A program made the position numbers and the translations under genes. This document shows positions 1 through 7,476 of a stretch of DNA of 12,800 nucleotides, piece by piece; position 1 is the stretch's first letter, and every line of letters starts with the position of its first letter. The notes beneath the pieces were generated by a model. It saw only the letters and a list, made by a program, of their open reading frames with translations, was not told the origin of the DNA and did no database searches. Location of the stretch: assembly GCA_937950605.1 (NCBI GenBank), contig CALFDA010000037.1, positions 1 through 12,800 of the forward strand, in the 5' to 3' direction. This DNA comes from an uncultured PS1 clade bacterium (GTDB lineage Bacteria > Pseudomonadota > Gammaproteobacteria > PS1 > Pseudothioglobaceae).

Positions 1-14
1 GTGCCTAACGGCAC
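1..14. repeat. short perfect hairpin at the window edge
   Basis: The first 14 bases are a perfect inverted repeat, GTGCC-TAAC-GGCAC, with 5-bp arms and a 4-base loop. It is GC-rich against an AT-rich background. There is no T-run on the plus-strand side, so it is not a clear terminator for plus-strand transcription. Whether it belongs to a gene to the left cannot be seen. Confidence 0.4.
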
Positions 15-23
15 AAAATCCAA

Positions 24-41
24 GGTTTTTAAATAAAAACC
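24..41. terminator. inverted repeat downstream of the DUF262 gene, possible weak terminator
   Basis: GGTTTTTA-AA-TAAAAACC is a perfect inverted repeat with 8-bp arms and a 2-base centre, lying about 105 bases past the stop codon of the minus-strand DUF262-DUF1524 gene. Its arms are A/T-rich except for a GG/CC base. A two-base loop is sterically tight, so the real hairpin would open a few pairs. It could end transcription from either side, but the T-tract beyond the stem is poor. Confidence 0.3.
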
Positions 42-74
42 ATTAAAAAATGCAAGAATTTAAGTAAGCATTTG

Positions 75-106
75 GCTAATTTCTAGCAACAAACTATTAA
101 ATTAGC
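75..106. repeat. 8-bp inverted repeat 3' of the DUF262 gene
   Basis: GCTAATTT (75-82) and AAATTAGC (99-106) form a perfect 8-bp inverted repeat around a 16-base loop, 41 bases past the stop of the minus-strand gene. The outer flanks (TTTG and AAA) nearly extend it with one bulged G. There is no T-run after it on the minus strand, so it may be a 3'-end stabilising hairpin rather than a terminator. No protein-coding signal is seen in positions 1-146. Confidence 0.35.
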
Positions 107-146
107 AAAGGGATAGGTTTTGTTTATTTTGCAATGGTTTCTTACT

Positions 147-2111
147 TTATACCTTTGTTTTTAAAAATAGTAAATCTTCTTTAGATTCTTCATCTTTGAA
201 CTCAAAACGCCATCTTTTCTCCATGAATGTTAGAAGTTTCATGCCTCGTTCCCTGATTGTTTCTGGTGTCCAATCATCATATTCAGCGACCTGAATCTCA
301 GAATGGGAGCCGTCAGAATATCCGTTCCGAATCTTATTTCCAGCACTATCCATCTTTGGTTTTTTCTTATCATCGAAATCATCATTTTGTAGTGATGAAT
401 TTATCGACATTGATAACAACAGCAAATTCCCAATTGAGCCACTATACAAATAATAATCTTGCGGTTTTATGCTAGCAAATGATTGTTTCCAACTATCTGT
501 TGGTGTTTGAGAAAATATATGCTCGATAGAAATTTTGTCTTTTGGTGTTTTCAGTAAGTCTTCCCATGAAACTTTCTGCTGTCTACTTTGAGATAGCAGA
601 TGAAGCTCATACTCATAGAGAAAATAGCGTAAATGACTCCAACCGTAATATCCGTTTTTATTGTTGCGGCGTCTGTAGAGAAAATATCCAGAAACATACT
701 TTCCATCTTTATGGAAACAGTAGTCAGTAGCGTAATCTAATTCTTCTTTAATCTGATCTAATGTCAGTTCATTTTTATTAAATTTTCTTGCAGCATGGTA
801 CATTGCACTATCACGATAATTGCCATTAGATTGACTCAAACAAAAAATAATGAAAATAAACCGTTCAACATGATTCAAAAAATCTACCAGTTTTGATTTA
901 TCTTTTTCATTTTTGAGCACTGACATTACTAGAGGTCGAAAATGTCTCATACCAATCCGTTTCAATCGATATAACTCTTGCTCTTCCTCGTCTGTTAGTT
1001 CAGTTGCTAGATCAGGATAATGCAAATTGAACCAGTGCTTAACAGACTCTCTAAGGCTGTTCACATATTTTTTAATCTCAATGGGTTGTAGTTCTACTTT
1101 GTTATGCACTTTTTGGAGTGAAAACTGCTCATCTAGCAAAAACTTGATGTAGTCATTTCCCCGCTTTCTAGAGTATTGGAAATACATTATCCAATGCGCC
1201 TTGAGGAAATCATCATCGTTCAAAGGTTGTTTATCATTCCTACCTAACTGACGATATACTTCTTTGTATGCAGCATTAATAGCATCTCTAAGATCCTTTC
1301 GCTCTGCTACATTTAATTCTTCATCGGTGTAGAGTGTTGTCAGATAAATTAGTCGGTTTTTGAGAAGCTCTAAATTAGAAAGATCTCTACCACGATTGTT
1401 CATCGTCTCAAACGCAACAAAGACGTCAAACTCATCCTCGATCATGTATTCATTGAATAAAAAACGCTTGGTAAGTTTCTTGTAAATTTTCTTCAAGCCG
1501 CTGATACCAGATTCGGCATGAAATTCTTTTAGTTGTTCATAAAAATAGAGGATTGCATTACGCAAATTAAGGGTATAGAAAGTATGTTCAATCGACGGTG
1601 AACCATCTTCATTGAAAATTTTGTACCTAAGATATTTATCACTAGGATTGTCGACTGTGTAACCAAATTTGTAGGTTCTGTAGCAACCCCCAGTCGGCTT
1701 TGTCTTAAATAAATATTTATTTATAATGTCCTCCAAACTCAGACTATCTGTAATGAAGATTTTCTGATTTGTTTTGCCTGAGTTTTCATCTAGTTGTTGC
1801 ACAAAATCAATGAAGCCTTGAAGGAATACAACAAAAGTGGTTAGTCGTTGCTGACCATCTACAATGTTATACATATTATAAGAATGATCCTCGATTAACC
1901 AATACTCGTTATCCTTTTCTTTAACCTCGTTGGGTTTAATTTGACTAAAAGTTAATACACCTGTGTAATGTGATCGATCATCAGATAGATTTATAAGATC
2001 TTCCCAAAAATCCTTTAACTGATCTTTTTGCCAAGCATATCCGCGCTGATAATCAGGAATCCTGAATATCCTTTCTTTAAAAAGATTATCTAATGATTTT
2101 GTTCCATACAT
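147..2111 (-). CDS. GmrSD-like DUF262-DUF1524 fusion protein, candidate modification-dependent (type IV) restriction nuclease
   Basis: This 654-residue protein has the architecture of fused GmrS-GmrD. The N-terminal DUF262 domain (ParB/Srx-fold nucleotide-using module) shows the I-P-x-YQR-x-Y-x-W signature at residues 18-27 and the DGQQRLTT motif at 85-92. It continues with a conserved NNRG..L....ELLKN block at 238-252. The C-terminal DUF1524 domain carries an HNH-type (His-Me finger) nuclease signature: IEHI with His531, then GNLLLL (561-566) and the partner N571. GmrSD-family enzymes use nucleotides to cut phage DNA with modified cytosines; BrxU is a fused relative. The usual proline after IEHI is replaced (IEHIFSQ). 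The start follows a strong AGGAGGT ribosome site 7 bases upstream, with a TATAAT box beyond it. It is divergent from the PD-(D/E)XK gene at 2224. Family assignment is firm; the substrate is inferred. Confidence 0.88.
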   Translation of the reverse strand: MYGTKSLDNLFKERIFRIPDYQRGYAWQKDQLKDFWEDLINLSDDRSHYTGVLTFSQIKPNEVKEKDNEYWLIEDHSYNMYNIVDGQQRLTTFVVFLQGFIDFVQQLDENSGKTNQKIFITDSLSLEDIINKYLFKTKPTGGCYRTYKFGYTVDNPSDKYLRYKIFNEDGSPSIEHTFYTLNLRNAILYFYEQLKEFHAESGISGLKKIYKKLTKRFLFNEYMIEDEFDVFVAFETMNNRGRDLSNLELLKNRLIYLTTLYTDEELNVAERKDLRDAINAAYKEVYRQLGRNDKQPLNDDDFLKAHWIMYFQYSRKRGNDYIKFLLDEQFSLQKVHNKVELQPIEIKKYVNSLRESVKHWFNLHYPDLATELTDEEEQELYRLKRIGMRHFRPLVMSVLKNEKDKSKLVDFLNHVERFIFIIFCLSQSNGNYRDSAMYHAARKFNKNELTLDQIKEELDYATDYCFHKDGKYVSGYFLYRRRNNKNGYYGWSHLRYFLYEYELHLLSQSRQQKVSWEDLLKTPKDKISIEHIFSQTPTDSWKQSFASIKPQDYYLYSGSIGNLLLLSMSINSSLQNDDFDDKKKPKMDSAGNKIRNGYSDGSHSEIQVAEYDDWTPETIRERGMKLLTFMEKRWRFEFKDEESKEDLLFLKTKV

Positions 2112-2118
2112 AATCTCT

Positions 2119-2126
2119 ACCTCCTA
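2119..2126 (-). promoter_or_regulatory. strong ribosome binding site of the DUF262-DUF1524 gene
   Basis: On the minus strand TAGGAGGT lies 7 bases before the ATG. It is a near-perfect anti-16S match and fixes the start at 2111. Most other genes in this window have weak or no such site, so this gene seems set for efficient translation. Confidence 0.75.
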
Positions 2127-2134
2127 CAGTGCTC

Positions 2135-2140
2135 ATTATA
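2135..2140 (-). promoter_or_regulatory. -10 box (TATAAT) for the DUF262-DUF1524 gene
   Basis: A consensus TATAAT on the minus strand would start a transcript near 2128, giving a leader of about 17 bases that just contains the ribosome site. I see no convincing -35 hexamer at a 16-18 base spacing; that place is taken by GC-rich sequence including an 8-bp palindrome (2162-2169). Confidence 0.5.
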
Positions 2141-2161
2141 CATAGAGATCTAGTAAAGCAG

Positions 2162-2169
2162 GCGTACGC
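2162..2169. promoter_or_regulatory. palindrome GCGTACGC in the divergent intergenic region, candidate operator
   Basis: GCGTACGC is a perfect 8-bp palindrome, GC-rich within AT-rich surroundings. It sits midway between the two divergent nuclease genes and at the -35 position of the DUF262 promoter. A protein bound here could control both directions. No regulator gene is in view, so the role is a guess. Confidence 0.35.
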
Positions 2170-2223
2170 ACTAAAACAAAATATGGTAAAAAGTTGGGTT
2201 TTAATGTTGATATATAGATAAAT

Positions 2224-3405
2224 ATGAATAATGAAAAAATTAAGAGTTTGTTAGATAGAGTGAAAGATATTGTCAAAATTCACAATGAGCATGCCAATAA
2301 GCAAGGAGAAAAATTTAATATCTTTTCTATTTTAAGAATGGACAGAAAAGAGGTTAAAACGCACTCTAACTTTATTTATGAGTTACTAAATCCAAAAGGC
2401 TCACATGGACAAGGCGATGTGTTTTTGAAGAGTTTTGCAGAAATTGTGTTGAATAGTGAAGTGCCAAAAACAGCAACACGTCCACAACAAGAAGATTTGA
2501 CAACAGAAAATCGGCGCATTGATTTTACGCTTGAAACCGATAAAAACTTCATTGGCATTGAAATGAAAATTGATGCATACGACCAATGGAAACAATTATG
2601 TGATTATCAACAAGAACTGAGTAGAAGAGCCAAAAACGCCAATAAAGGAACAAGATTATTTTATTTAACTTTAGGTGGTAGTGAGGCAGAACAATACAGT
2701 CATGACAGTACTGAATATGAATGCATTTCTTTTAAGGTTGAAATATTGGATTGGATACAAGATTGCATCAAGCAATCAGCAGAAAAGTCAGTATTACGAG
2801 AAGCACTCATTCAATATAAAATATTACTAGAAAAATTAACAGGAGAAAACATGGATATAAATACAGAAGTAGCAAAATTATTAAAAGATAAAGAAAGTTT
2901 TCAAGTGGCACAAGTTATACAAGGCGCTTTGCAATCTGCTAAGGTTGAATTACAGGTTAAGTTTTGGTCTGAACTTCTTGAAGAACTTGGAGAGGATTTT
3001 TATTTTGGCAATAAAAATAATGCCAATGAAACTAGAAATAAAAATGATATAAGGCAAGCATGCCAGGATTTTTTCAATAAAACAAAGAATCAACAATTAG
3101 GTATAGGATACAATTTTAAAACAGACAGTATCGAGCCTAGACTTATGCTTGTTCATTGGGGAATTGTGCATTATTGCATATTGCAAAATGCAAAAGATAA
3201 AGGTGGTAATTATCTCAATATAGAACAACAACCACTTTCTAGCGGTTGGTTTCGCTCTAAAGAGCTTCAAGATAACTATGACTTTACACTTGGATCTGAT
3301 TCAGAGATTTTGGATGTAATGTTCGATGATAATAAGCGAAAAGAAGTTATTAAAAAAGTAGCTGATGAATTTAAAGAGTTAGTTGAAAAAATAAAAACCA
3401 CTTAA
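2224..3405 (+). CDS. PD-(D/E)XK nuclease superfamily protein (PF14281-like)
   Basis: This 393-residue protein matches the PDDEXK_4 type of stand-alone nuclease. The N-terminal part has NIFSILRM and then HSNFIYELLNP, with Glu53 as the likely first acidic residue. The catalytic core is RRIDFTLE with Asp100, followed by IGIEMKID with Glu113 and Lys115 (the D...ExK triad). It ends with the QLCDYQQEL helix, whose Gln124 and Tyr128 fit the QxxxY motif of RecB-like nucleases. The rest is helical and charged, typical of the family, and I recognise no further domain. No signal peptide or membrane segment is visible. An in-frame TAG sits three codons upstream, so ATG 2224 is the first usable start, although no ribosome site precedes it. 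It is divergent from the DUF262 gene and convergent with tRNA-Ser. A role in phage defence is inferred from context. Confidence 0.82.
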   Translation: MNNEKIKSLLDRVKDIVKIHNEHANKQGEKFNIFSILRMDRKEVKTHSNFIYELLNPKGSHGQGDVFLKSFAEIVLNSEVPKTATRPQQEDLTTENRRIDFTLETDKNFIGIEMKIDAYDQWKQLCDYQQELSRRAKNANKGTRLFYLTLGGSEAEQYSHDSTEYECISFKVEILDWIQDCIKQSAEKSVLREALIQYKILLEKLTGENMDINTEVAKLLKDKESFQVAQVIQGALQSAKVELQVKFWSELLEELGEDFYFGNKNNANETRNKNDIRQACQDFFNKTKNQQLGIGYNFKTDSIEPRLMLVHWGIVHYCILQNAKDKGGNYLNIEQQPLSSGWFRSKELQDNYDFTLGSDSEILDVMFDDNKRKEVIKKVADEFKELVEKIKTT

Positions 3406-3427
3406 ATGCTTATATTAAATGGTTTTT
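3393..3427. terminator. bidirectional terminator shared by the nuclease gene and tRNA-Ser
   Basis: AAAAACCA (3393-3400) and TGGTTTTT (3420-3427) are perfect 8-bp arms, and after one mismatch a further TTAA/TTAA pairing extends the stem. The plus-strand side ends in five Ts. The minus-strand side runs into TTTTTATTTTTT, an even better tract for stopping tRNA-Ser transcription. The nuclease stop codon (3403-3405) lies inside the hairpin. Confidence 0.7.
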
Positions 3428-3432
3428 GTGTA

Positions 3433-3525
3433 TGGCGGAGAGTGAGGGATTCGAACCCTCGATAGAGGATAAACCCTATACGCCCTTAGCAGGGGCGCGC
3501 CTTCAGCCAGCTCGGCCAACTCTCC
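3433..3525 (-). tRNA. serX: tRNA-Ser, anticodon GCU
   Basis: The minus strand reads as a complete class II tRNA with a long variable arm. The acceptor stem GGAGAGT pairs with ACTCTCC, followed by discriminator G and an encoded CCA (3433-3435). The D-arm contains GGCCGAG. The anticodon stem CGCCC/GGGCG encloses CTGCTAA, giving anticodon GCT, which reads AGC and AGU. The T-arm has GGGTTCGAATCCC. The length, 93 bases with CCA, equals that of E. coli tRNA-Ser(GCU). Its 3' end faces the accessory nuclease genes at 1-3405. tRNA-Ser 3' ends are common integration sites for genomic islands. Confidence 0.97.
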
Positions 3526-3535
3526 TCAGGGCGGA

Positions 3536-3541
3536 ATTATA
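3536..3541 (-). promoter_or_regulatory. -10 box of tRNA-Ser with GC-rich discriminator
   Basis: TATAAT on the minus strand is followed by TCCGCCC, a GC-rich discriminator of the kind found at stable-RNA promoters under growth-rate and stringent control. The expected start near 3529-3528 leaves only 3-4 bases before the mature tRNA. No good -35 box is seen. The rest of the 3526-3740 spacer holds only a weak inverted repeat, CTAAG-GCGCT-CTTAG at 3603-3617. Confidence 0.6.
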
Positions 3542-3740
3542 CGCTAAGAAATGCTAGCAGTATATGCGTTTATAAAGTCTTACACTTACATCTATATTGA
3601 TTCTAAGGCGCTCTTAGTTGAGGATAACAAACCCATAGTTTTTTCTGCTCTAAGGCTTTTTGTTAAAATCTATATGTAAATCCATTTTTGACAGGTGTAT
3701 TTTTATATTTGTGCATTTATACGCCTAGACTACTCACGAA

Positions 3741-6290
3741 CTAATATTTAGTTTCGACAATTTTGGCAACAGAGACTAATTTTTCACTTTCGGCAATTTT
3801 AATTAAGGTAACGCCTTGTGTATTTCTACCAATAATAGAAACATCAGAAACCCTCGCCCTAACCAATGTGGCTTTGTTGGAGATTAACATCATTTCATCT
3901 TCATTGCTCACTTGGATAGCACCTACAACTTTACCATTTCTGTCGCTGGTTTTAATAGATATTGAACCCGAACCACCGCGTGCCTGAGTGCGGTATTCGT
4001 CAATATTAGTGCGTTTGCCATAGCCAAATTCCGTGGCGGTTAAAATTGGATCTTTGCTATTAACGATAATAACTGAGACGATTTTATCGTCTTTGAGACT
4101 CATACCGCGTACGCCGATTGCACTACGTCCAAGTACACGCACATCAGATTCTTTAAATCTAATAGATTTACCTCCTGCTGAAAATAGCATTATGTCATTC
4201 GCACCAGAGGTTATGTCAACCCCCACAAGTTTGTCATTATTTCTAAGTGCAATGGCAATAATGCCGCCTTTTCTTGGGCGTGAAAAGTCTGTTAGTGCAG
4301 TCTTTTTACAAATACCGCTACTGGTTGCCATAAACACAAATTGATTGTCGCTAAATGTTGAGACTGGCAAAACGGCATTAATAGATTCGTTTTTGGCTAG
4401 TGACAAAAGATTGATAATCGGTTTACCACGCGATATGCGTGATGCCATTGGCAATTCATAAACTTTAAGCCAATATACTTTGCCTATAGACGAAAAACAC
4501 AAAACCATATCATGAGAATTTGCCACAAATAATTTATCAACAAAATCCTCATCTTTCATCTTAGTGGCTAACTTGCCTTTGCCGCCGCGACGTTGTGCTT
4601 GATAATCACTCAGTGATTGCGCCTTAATATAACCACCATGCGAAAGTGTTACCACGCGTTCTTCTTGTATGATTAAATCCTCTAGCGTTAAATCAATTTT
4701 GCTTTCAATAATTTCGGTAAGTCGTTTATTGGCAAAATCATCGCGTACCTTAATCAATTCATCGCGAATCACTTGCATTAATTTATCACAGTCTTGCAAA
4801 ATATCCAATAAGTATTTGATAAATTCTAATAACTCGTTAAACTCGTCAAAAATTTTGTCTTTTTCTAAACCAGTTAGGCGATGAAGTTTTAAATCAAGAA
4901 TGGCTTGTGCTTGCTTTTGCGAAAACCAATAATCACCAGATTTTTGCAAACCTAACCCAGCAGGTAAATATTCTGGTTTAAATAGCGACATATCGCGTGT
5001 GCCAATCAAATCTTTTTGAATAATACTAGCTTGCCAAGCCTGAGCAAGTAATTGTGCCTTTGCCACAGCTGGGCTTGACGCCGCTTTAATGAGTTCAATA
5101 ATTCTATCAATATTGCTAAGCGCAACTGATAAGCCTTCTAAAATATGTGCGCGATTTCTTGCCTTATTAAGCTCAAAAATAGACCTGCGAGTAACTACAT
5201 CGCGTCGGTGCGCGATAAAAGCATCTAGTATTTCTCTAAGAGACATTAATTTTGGCATGCCCTTATCGATTGCAACCATATTAATGCCGAAAACGGTTTG
5301 CATGTCAGTAAGCTTGTAAAGATTATTTAGCATAACTTCAGGCACTTCTGCACGCTTCAGTTCAATAACCATACGCATACCGTCTTTATCAGATTCATCT
5401 CTTAATCCAGTAATGCCATTGATTTTTTTGTCTTTAACCAACTGCGCAATTTTGGTAATTAATTTAGCCTTATTGACTTGATAAGGCAATTCTGTAACCA
5501 CAATACTTTGTTTATCTGTATTTTCGATATGTGATACAGCACGTAGATAAATCTTACCCTTGCCAGTTTCATAGGCTTGACGAATGCCTGACGCACCATT
5601 AACAATGCCTGCTGTTGGAAAATCAGGACCTGGAATCACTGCTAAAAGCTCATCAAGGGTGATGCTATCTTTGTCAATAATTGTCAAACATGCATTAATA
5701 ACTTCGACCAAATTATGTGGTGGGATATTAGTTGCCATACCCACTGCAATACCTGATGAACCATTGACTAATAAATTAGGAATACGTGTTGGCAAAACAC
5801 TTGGCTCTGTTTCTGAGCCATCATAATTATCGATAAAATCAACGGTTTTTTTATCTAAATCACGCAATAATTCATGCGAAAGTTTGGACATGCGGATTTC
5901 TGTATAGCGCATTGCTGCCGCTGAATCGCCATCTACAGAACCAAAATTACCCTGACCATCTATTAATATGTTGCGCATTGAAAAAGGTTGTGCCATGCGC
6001 ACAATGGTGTCATATACGGCAGTATCGCCATGCGGATGATATTTACCAATCACATCACCAACAATACGCGCGGATTTTTTGTAGGCTTTGTTATAATTGT
6101 TGCCTAACATATCCATTGCATAAAGCACACGTCTATGGACTGGTTTTAATCCGTCTCGCACATCAGGCAAAGCACGTCCAACAATGACACTCATAGCGTA
6201 TTCTAAATAAGAATCCCGCATCTCGTCTTCGATTGTAACAACAGGCGAATTGGGTGTAAAAAGTTCAGGATTATTGGTATTTTCAGACAT
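3741..6290 (-). CDS. gyrA: DNA gyrase subunit A
   Basis: This 849-residue protein is the breaking-and-rejoining subunit of gyrase, which forms an A2B2 complex with GyrB to introduce negative supercoils. The N-terminal part starts with the winged-helix region (VRDGLKPVHRRVLYAM, about 44-59). The quinolone-resistance-determining stretch is HPHGDTAVYD, with Thr90 and Asp94 at the places of E. coli Ser83 and Asp87. The catalytic tyrosine is Y129 in AAMRYTE. IAVGMATNIPPHN follows, and a long helical tower/coiled-coil lies around 330-500. The GyrA box QRRGGKG is at 566-572, opening the C-terminal beta-pinwheel that wraps DNA and marks it as GyrA rather than ParC. It is slightly shorter than the E. 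coli protein (875) and lacks the acidic tail. No ribosome site is evident. A candidate promoter lies at 6320-6349. It follows the DAHP synthase gene after 118 bases. Confidence 0.98.
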   Translation of the reverse strand: MSENTNNPELFTPNSPVVTIEDEMRDSYLEYAMSVIVGRALPDVRDGLKPVHRRVLYAMDMLGNNYNKAYKKSARIVGDVIGKYHPHGDTAVYDTIVRMAQPFSMRNILIDGQGNFGSVDGDSAAAMRYTEIRMSKLSHELLRDLDKKTVDFIDNYDGSETEPSVLPTRIPNLLVNGSSGIAVGMATNIPPHNLVEVINACLTIIDKDSITLDELLAVIPGPDFPTAGIVNGASGIRQAYETGKGKIYLRAVSHIENTDKQSIVVTELPYQVNKAKLITKIAQLVKDKKINGITGLRDESDKDGMRMVIELKRAEVPEVMLNNLYKLTDMQTVFGINMVAIDKGMPKLMSLREILDAFIAHRRDVVTRRSIFELNKARNRAHILEGLSVALSNIDRIIELIKAASSPAVAKAQLLAQAWQASIIQKDLIGTRDMSLFKPEYLPAGLGLQKSGDYWFSQKQAQAILDLKLHRLTGLEKDKIFDEFNELLEFIKYLLDILQDCDKLMQVIRDELIKVRDDFANKRLTEIIESKIDLTLEDLIIQEERVVTLSHGGYIKAQSLSDYQAQRRGGKGKLATKMKDEDFVDKLFVANSHDMVLCFSSIGKVYWLKVYELPMASRISRGKPIINLLSLAKNESINAVLPVSTFSDNQFVFMATSSGICKKTALTDFSRPRKGGIIAIALRNNDKLVGVDITSGANDIMLFSAGGKSIRFKESDVRVLGRSAIGVRGMSLKDDKIVSVIIVNSKDPILTATEFGYGKRTNIDEYRTQARGGSGSISIKTSDRNGKVVGAIQVSNEDEMMLISNKATLVRARVSDVSIIGRNTQGVTLIKIAESEKLVSVAKIVETKY

Positions 6291-6319
6291 GCAAAAAAGA
6301 CTTAGTAAAATTGTTTGTT

Positions 6320-6349
6320 ATTATATCTTAAAATGGGGCTAATTTACAA
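6320..6349 (-). promoter_or_regulatory. candidate gyrA promoter
   Basis: On the minus strand TTGTAA (6344-6349), an 18-base spacer and a consensus TATAAT (6320-6325) lie about 30 bases before the gyrA ATG. The -35 box matches the consensus at four of six positions. The promoter lies in the spacer after the DAHP synthase gene, so gyrA can be expressed separately from the upstream operon. Confidence 0.5.
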
Positions 6350-6364
6350 TTAGAATATGTAAAT
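6339..6364. promoter_or_regulatory. two interleaved inverted repeats over the gyrA -35 region
   Basis: CTAATT-TAC-AATTAG (6339-6353) is a perfect 6-bp inverted repeat. ATTTACA (6342-6348) with TGTAAAT (6358-6364) is a second, 7-bp inverted repeat with a 9-base centre. They share bases and cover the -35 box. Such sites may bind a repressor, or may extrude or melt with supercoiling. The function is not shown by the sequence. Confidence 0.35.
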
Positions 6365-6408
6365 ATATTAACCAAAAAAACAATTAAAAATCAATGAGTT
6401 AAAAAATA

Positions 6409-7476
6409 TTATGCGTTTCTTGTTTGCACTGCTTTTGCAAGCGTTTGTAACAATTTTTCGGTATCACTCCAACCGATGCAACCATCAGTAATACTAACCC
6501 CATATTTAAGTGATTTTAATGCACCAACCGACTGCGCACCTTCATTAAGATGTGATTCAATCATCACGCCAGAAATTTGCTTGGATCCGTTGCTAATTTG
6601 CTCTGCAACATCATTGCCAACCTTAATTTGATTTTTAAATTTTTTCTTGCTATTAGCATGCGAAAAATCAACCATTAATTTATCCTGCAAACCAGCATCA
6701 GCAAGTCGCTTAGAGATTGTTTGCACGCTCTTTTTGTCATAATTCGTCTGACCTTTGCCGCCACGCAAAATAATATGACAATTTGAATTACCTGCAGTAG
6801 TATATCGGTTAATCACACCTTTTTTATTGATTGACCAAAACATATGCGAACTACTAGCAGAAACAACCGCATCAATCGCTACTTGAACACCACCATCGGT
6901 AGCATTTTTAAAACCAACAGGGCAAGATAATCCCGAAGCTAGTTCTCGATGGGTTTGGCTTTCTGTGGTACGCGCACCAATAGCACCCCATGAAATCAAA
7001 TCAGATATATATTGCGGGGTAATTAAATCTAGATATTCGGTTGCAGTTGGTAGACGCATTTTGGCTAAATCTAATAACAAACCACGCGCCAAATCAAAAC
7101 CTTTTTCCATGTTAAAACTACTGTCTAAATCGGGGTCATAAATCAAGCCTTTCCAGCCAATAGTTGTGCGTGGTTTTTCAAAATACACGCGCATCACAAT
7201 AAACAAATCATCTTTTAGAGTTTCGCGTAATTCTACTAATCTATCGGCATATTCTTTTGCTGCCTTAGGGTCGTGAATAGAGCAAGGTCCAACAATAACT
7301 AGCAAACGCTTATCTTTGCCTTTAATAATATCAGCAATGGTTTTTCGTGCATCAACAATAAAATTAGATTGTGCTTTTTTTACTTCATGTCGCCTAATAT
7401 AAACCATTGGCGGCGTGATAGACTCCGCTTTGGTGATACGAATATTGCTAATTTTTTGTAGTATCTTTTTTAGCAT
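6409..7476 (-). CDS. aroG: 3-deoxy-7-phosphoheptulonate (DAHP) synthase, class I (AroF/AroG/AroH type)
   Basis: This 355-residue cytosolic enzyme condenses phosphoenolpyruvate with erythrose 4-phosphate, the first step of the shikimate pathway to aromatic amino acids and p-aminobenzoate. It aligns throughout with E. coli AroG. The metal ligands are present: Cys65 (VGPCSIHDP), His273 (DFSHANS), Glu307 (MIESHL) and Asp331 (SITDGCIGW). The substrate-binding motifs are RVYFEKPRTTIGWKG (about 96-110), LPTATEYLD and GARTTESQTHRELASG. Starting at 7476 gives the family's N-terminal extension and places Cys65 close to Cys61 of AroG. This start overlaps the end of folE2 by 29 bases, which suggests translational coupling; no ribosome site is visible. 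Which amino acid inhibits it cannot be told from sequence by eye, so the symbol marks the family only. Confidence 0.95.
   Translation of the reverse strand: MLKKILQKISNIRITKAESITPPMVYIRRHEVKKAQSNFIVDARKTIADIIKGKDKRLLVIVGPCSIHDPKAAKEYADRLVELRETLKDDLFIVMRVYFEKPRTTIGWKGLIYDPDLDSSFNMEKGFDLARGLLLDLAKMRLPTATEYLDLITPQYISDLISWGAIGARTTESQTHRELASGLSCPVGFKNATDGGVQVAIDAVVSASSSHMFWSINKKGVINRYTTAGNSNCHIILRGGKGQTNYDKKSVQTISKRLADAGLQDKLMVDFSHANSKKKFKNQIKVGNDVAEQISNGSKQISGVMIESHLNEGAQSVGALKSLKYGVSITDGCIGWSDTEKLLQTLAKAVQTRNA

Noticed and set aside
4669..4884. Plus-strand open frames opposite gyrA, and similar ones opposite parC, folE2 and the DUF262 gene
   Set aside because: They are antisense shadows of well-supported genes, with no ribosome sites or family resemblance.
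3741..6290. Thr90 in GyrA at the E. coli Ser83 position as a quinolone-resistance change
   Set aside because: Thr is the wild-type residue here in several gammaproteobacteria such as Pseudomonas aeruginosa, and ParC keeps Ser80 and Glu84.
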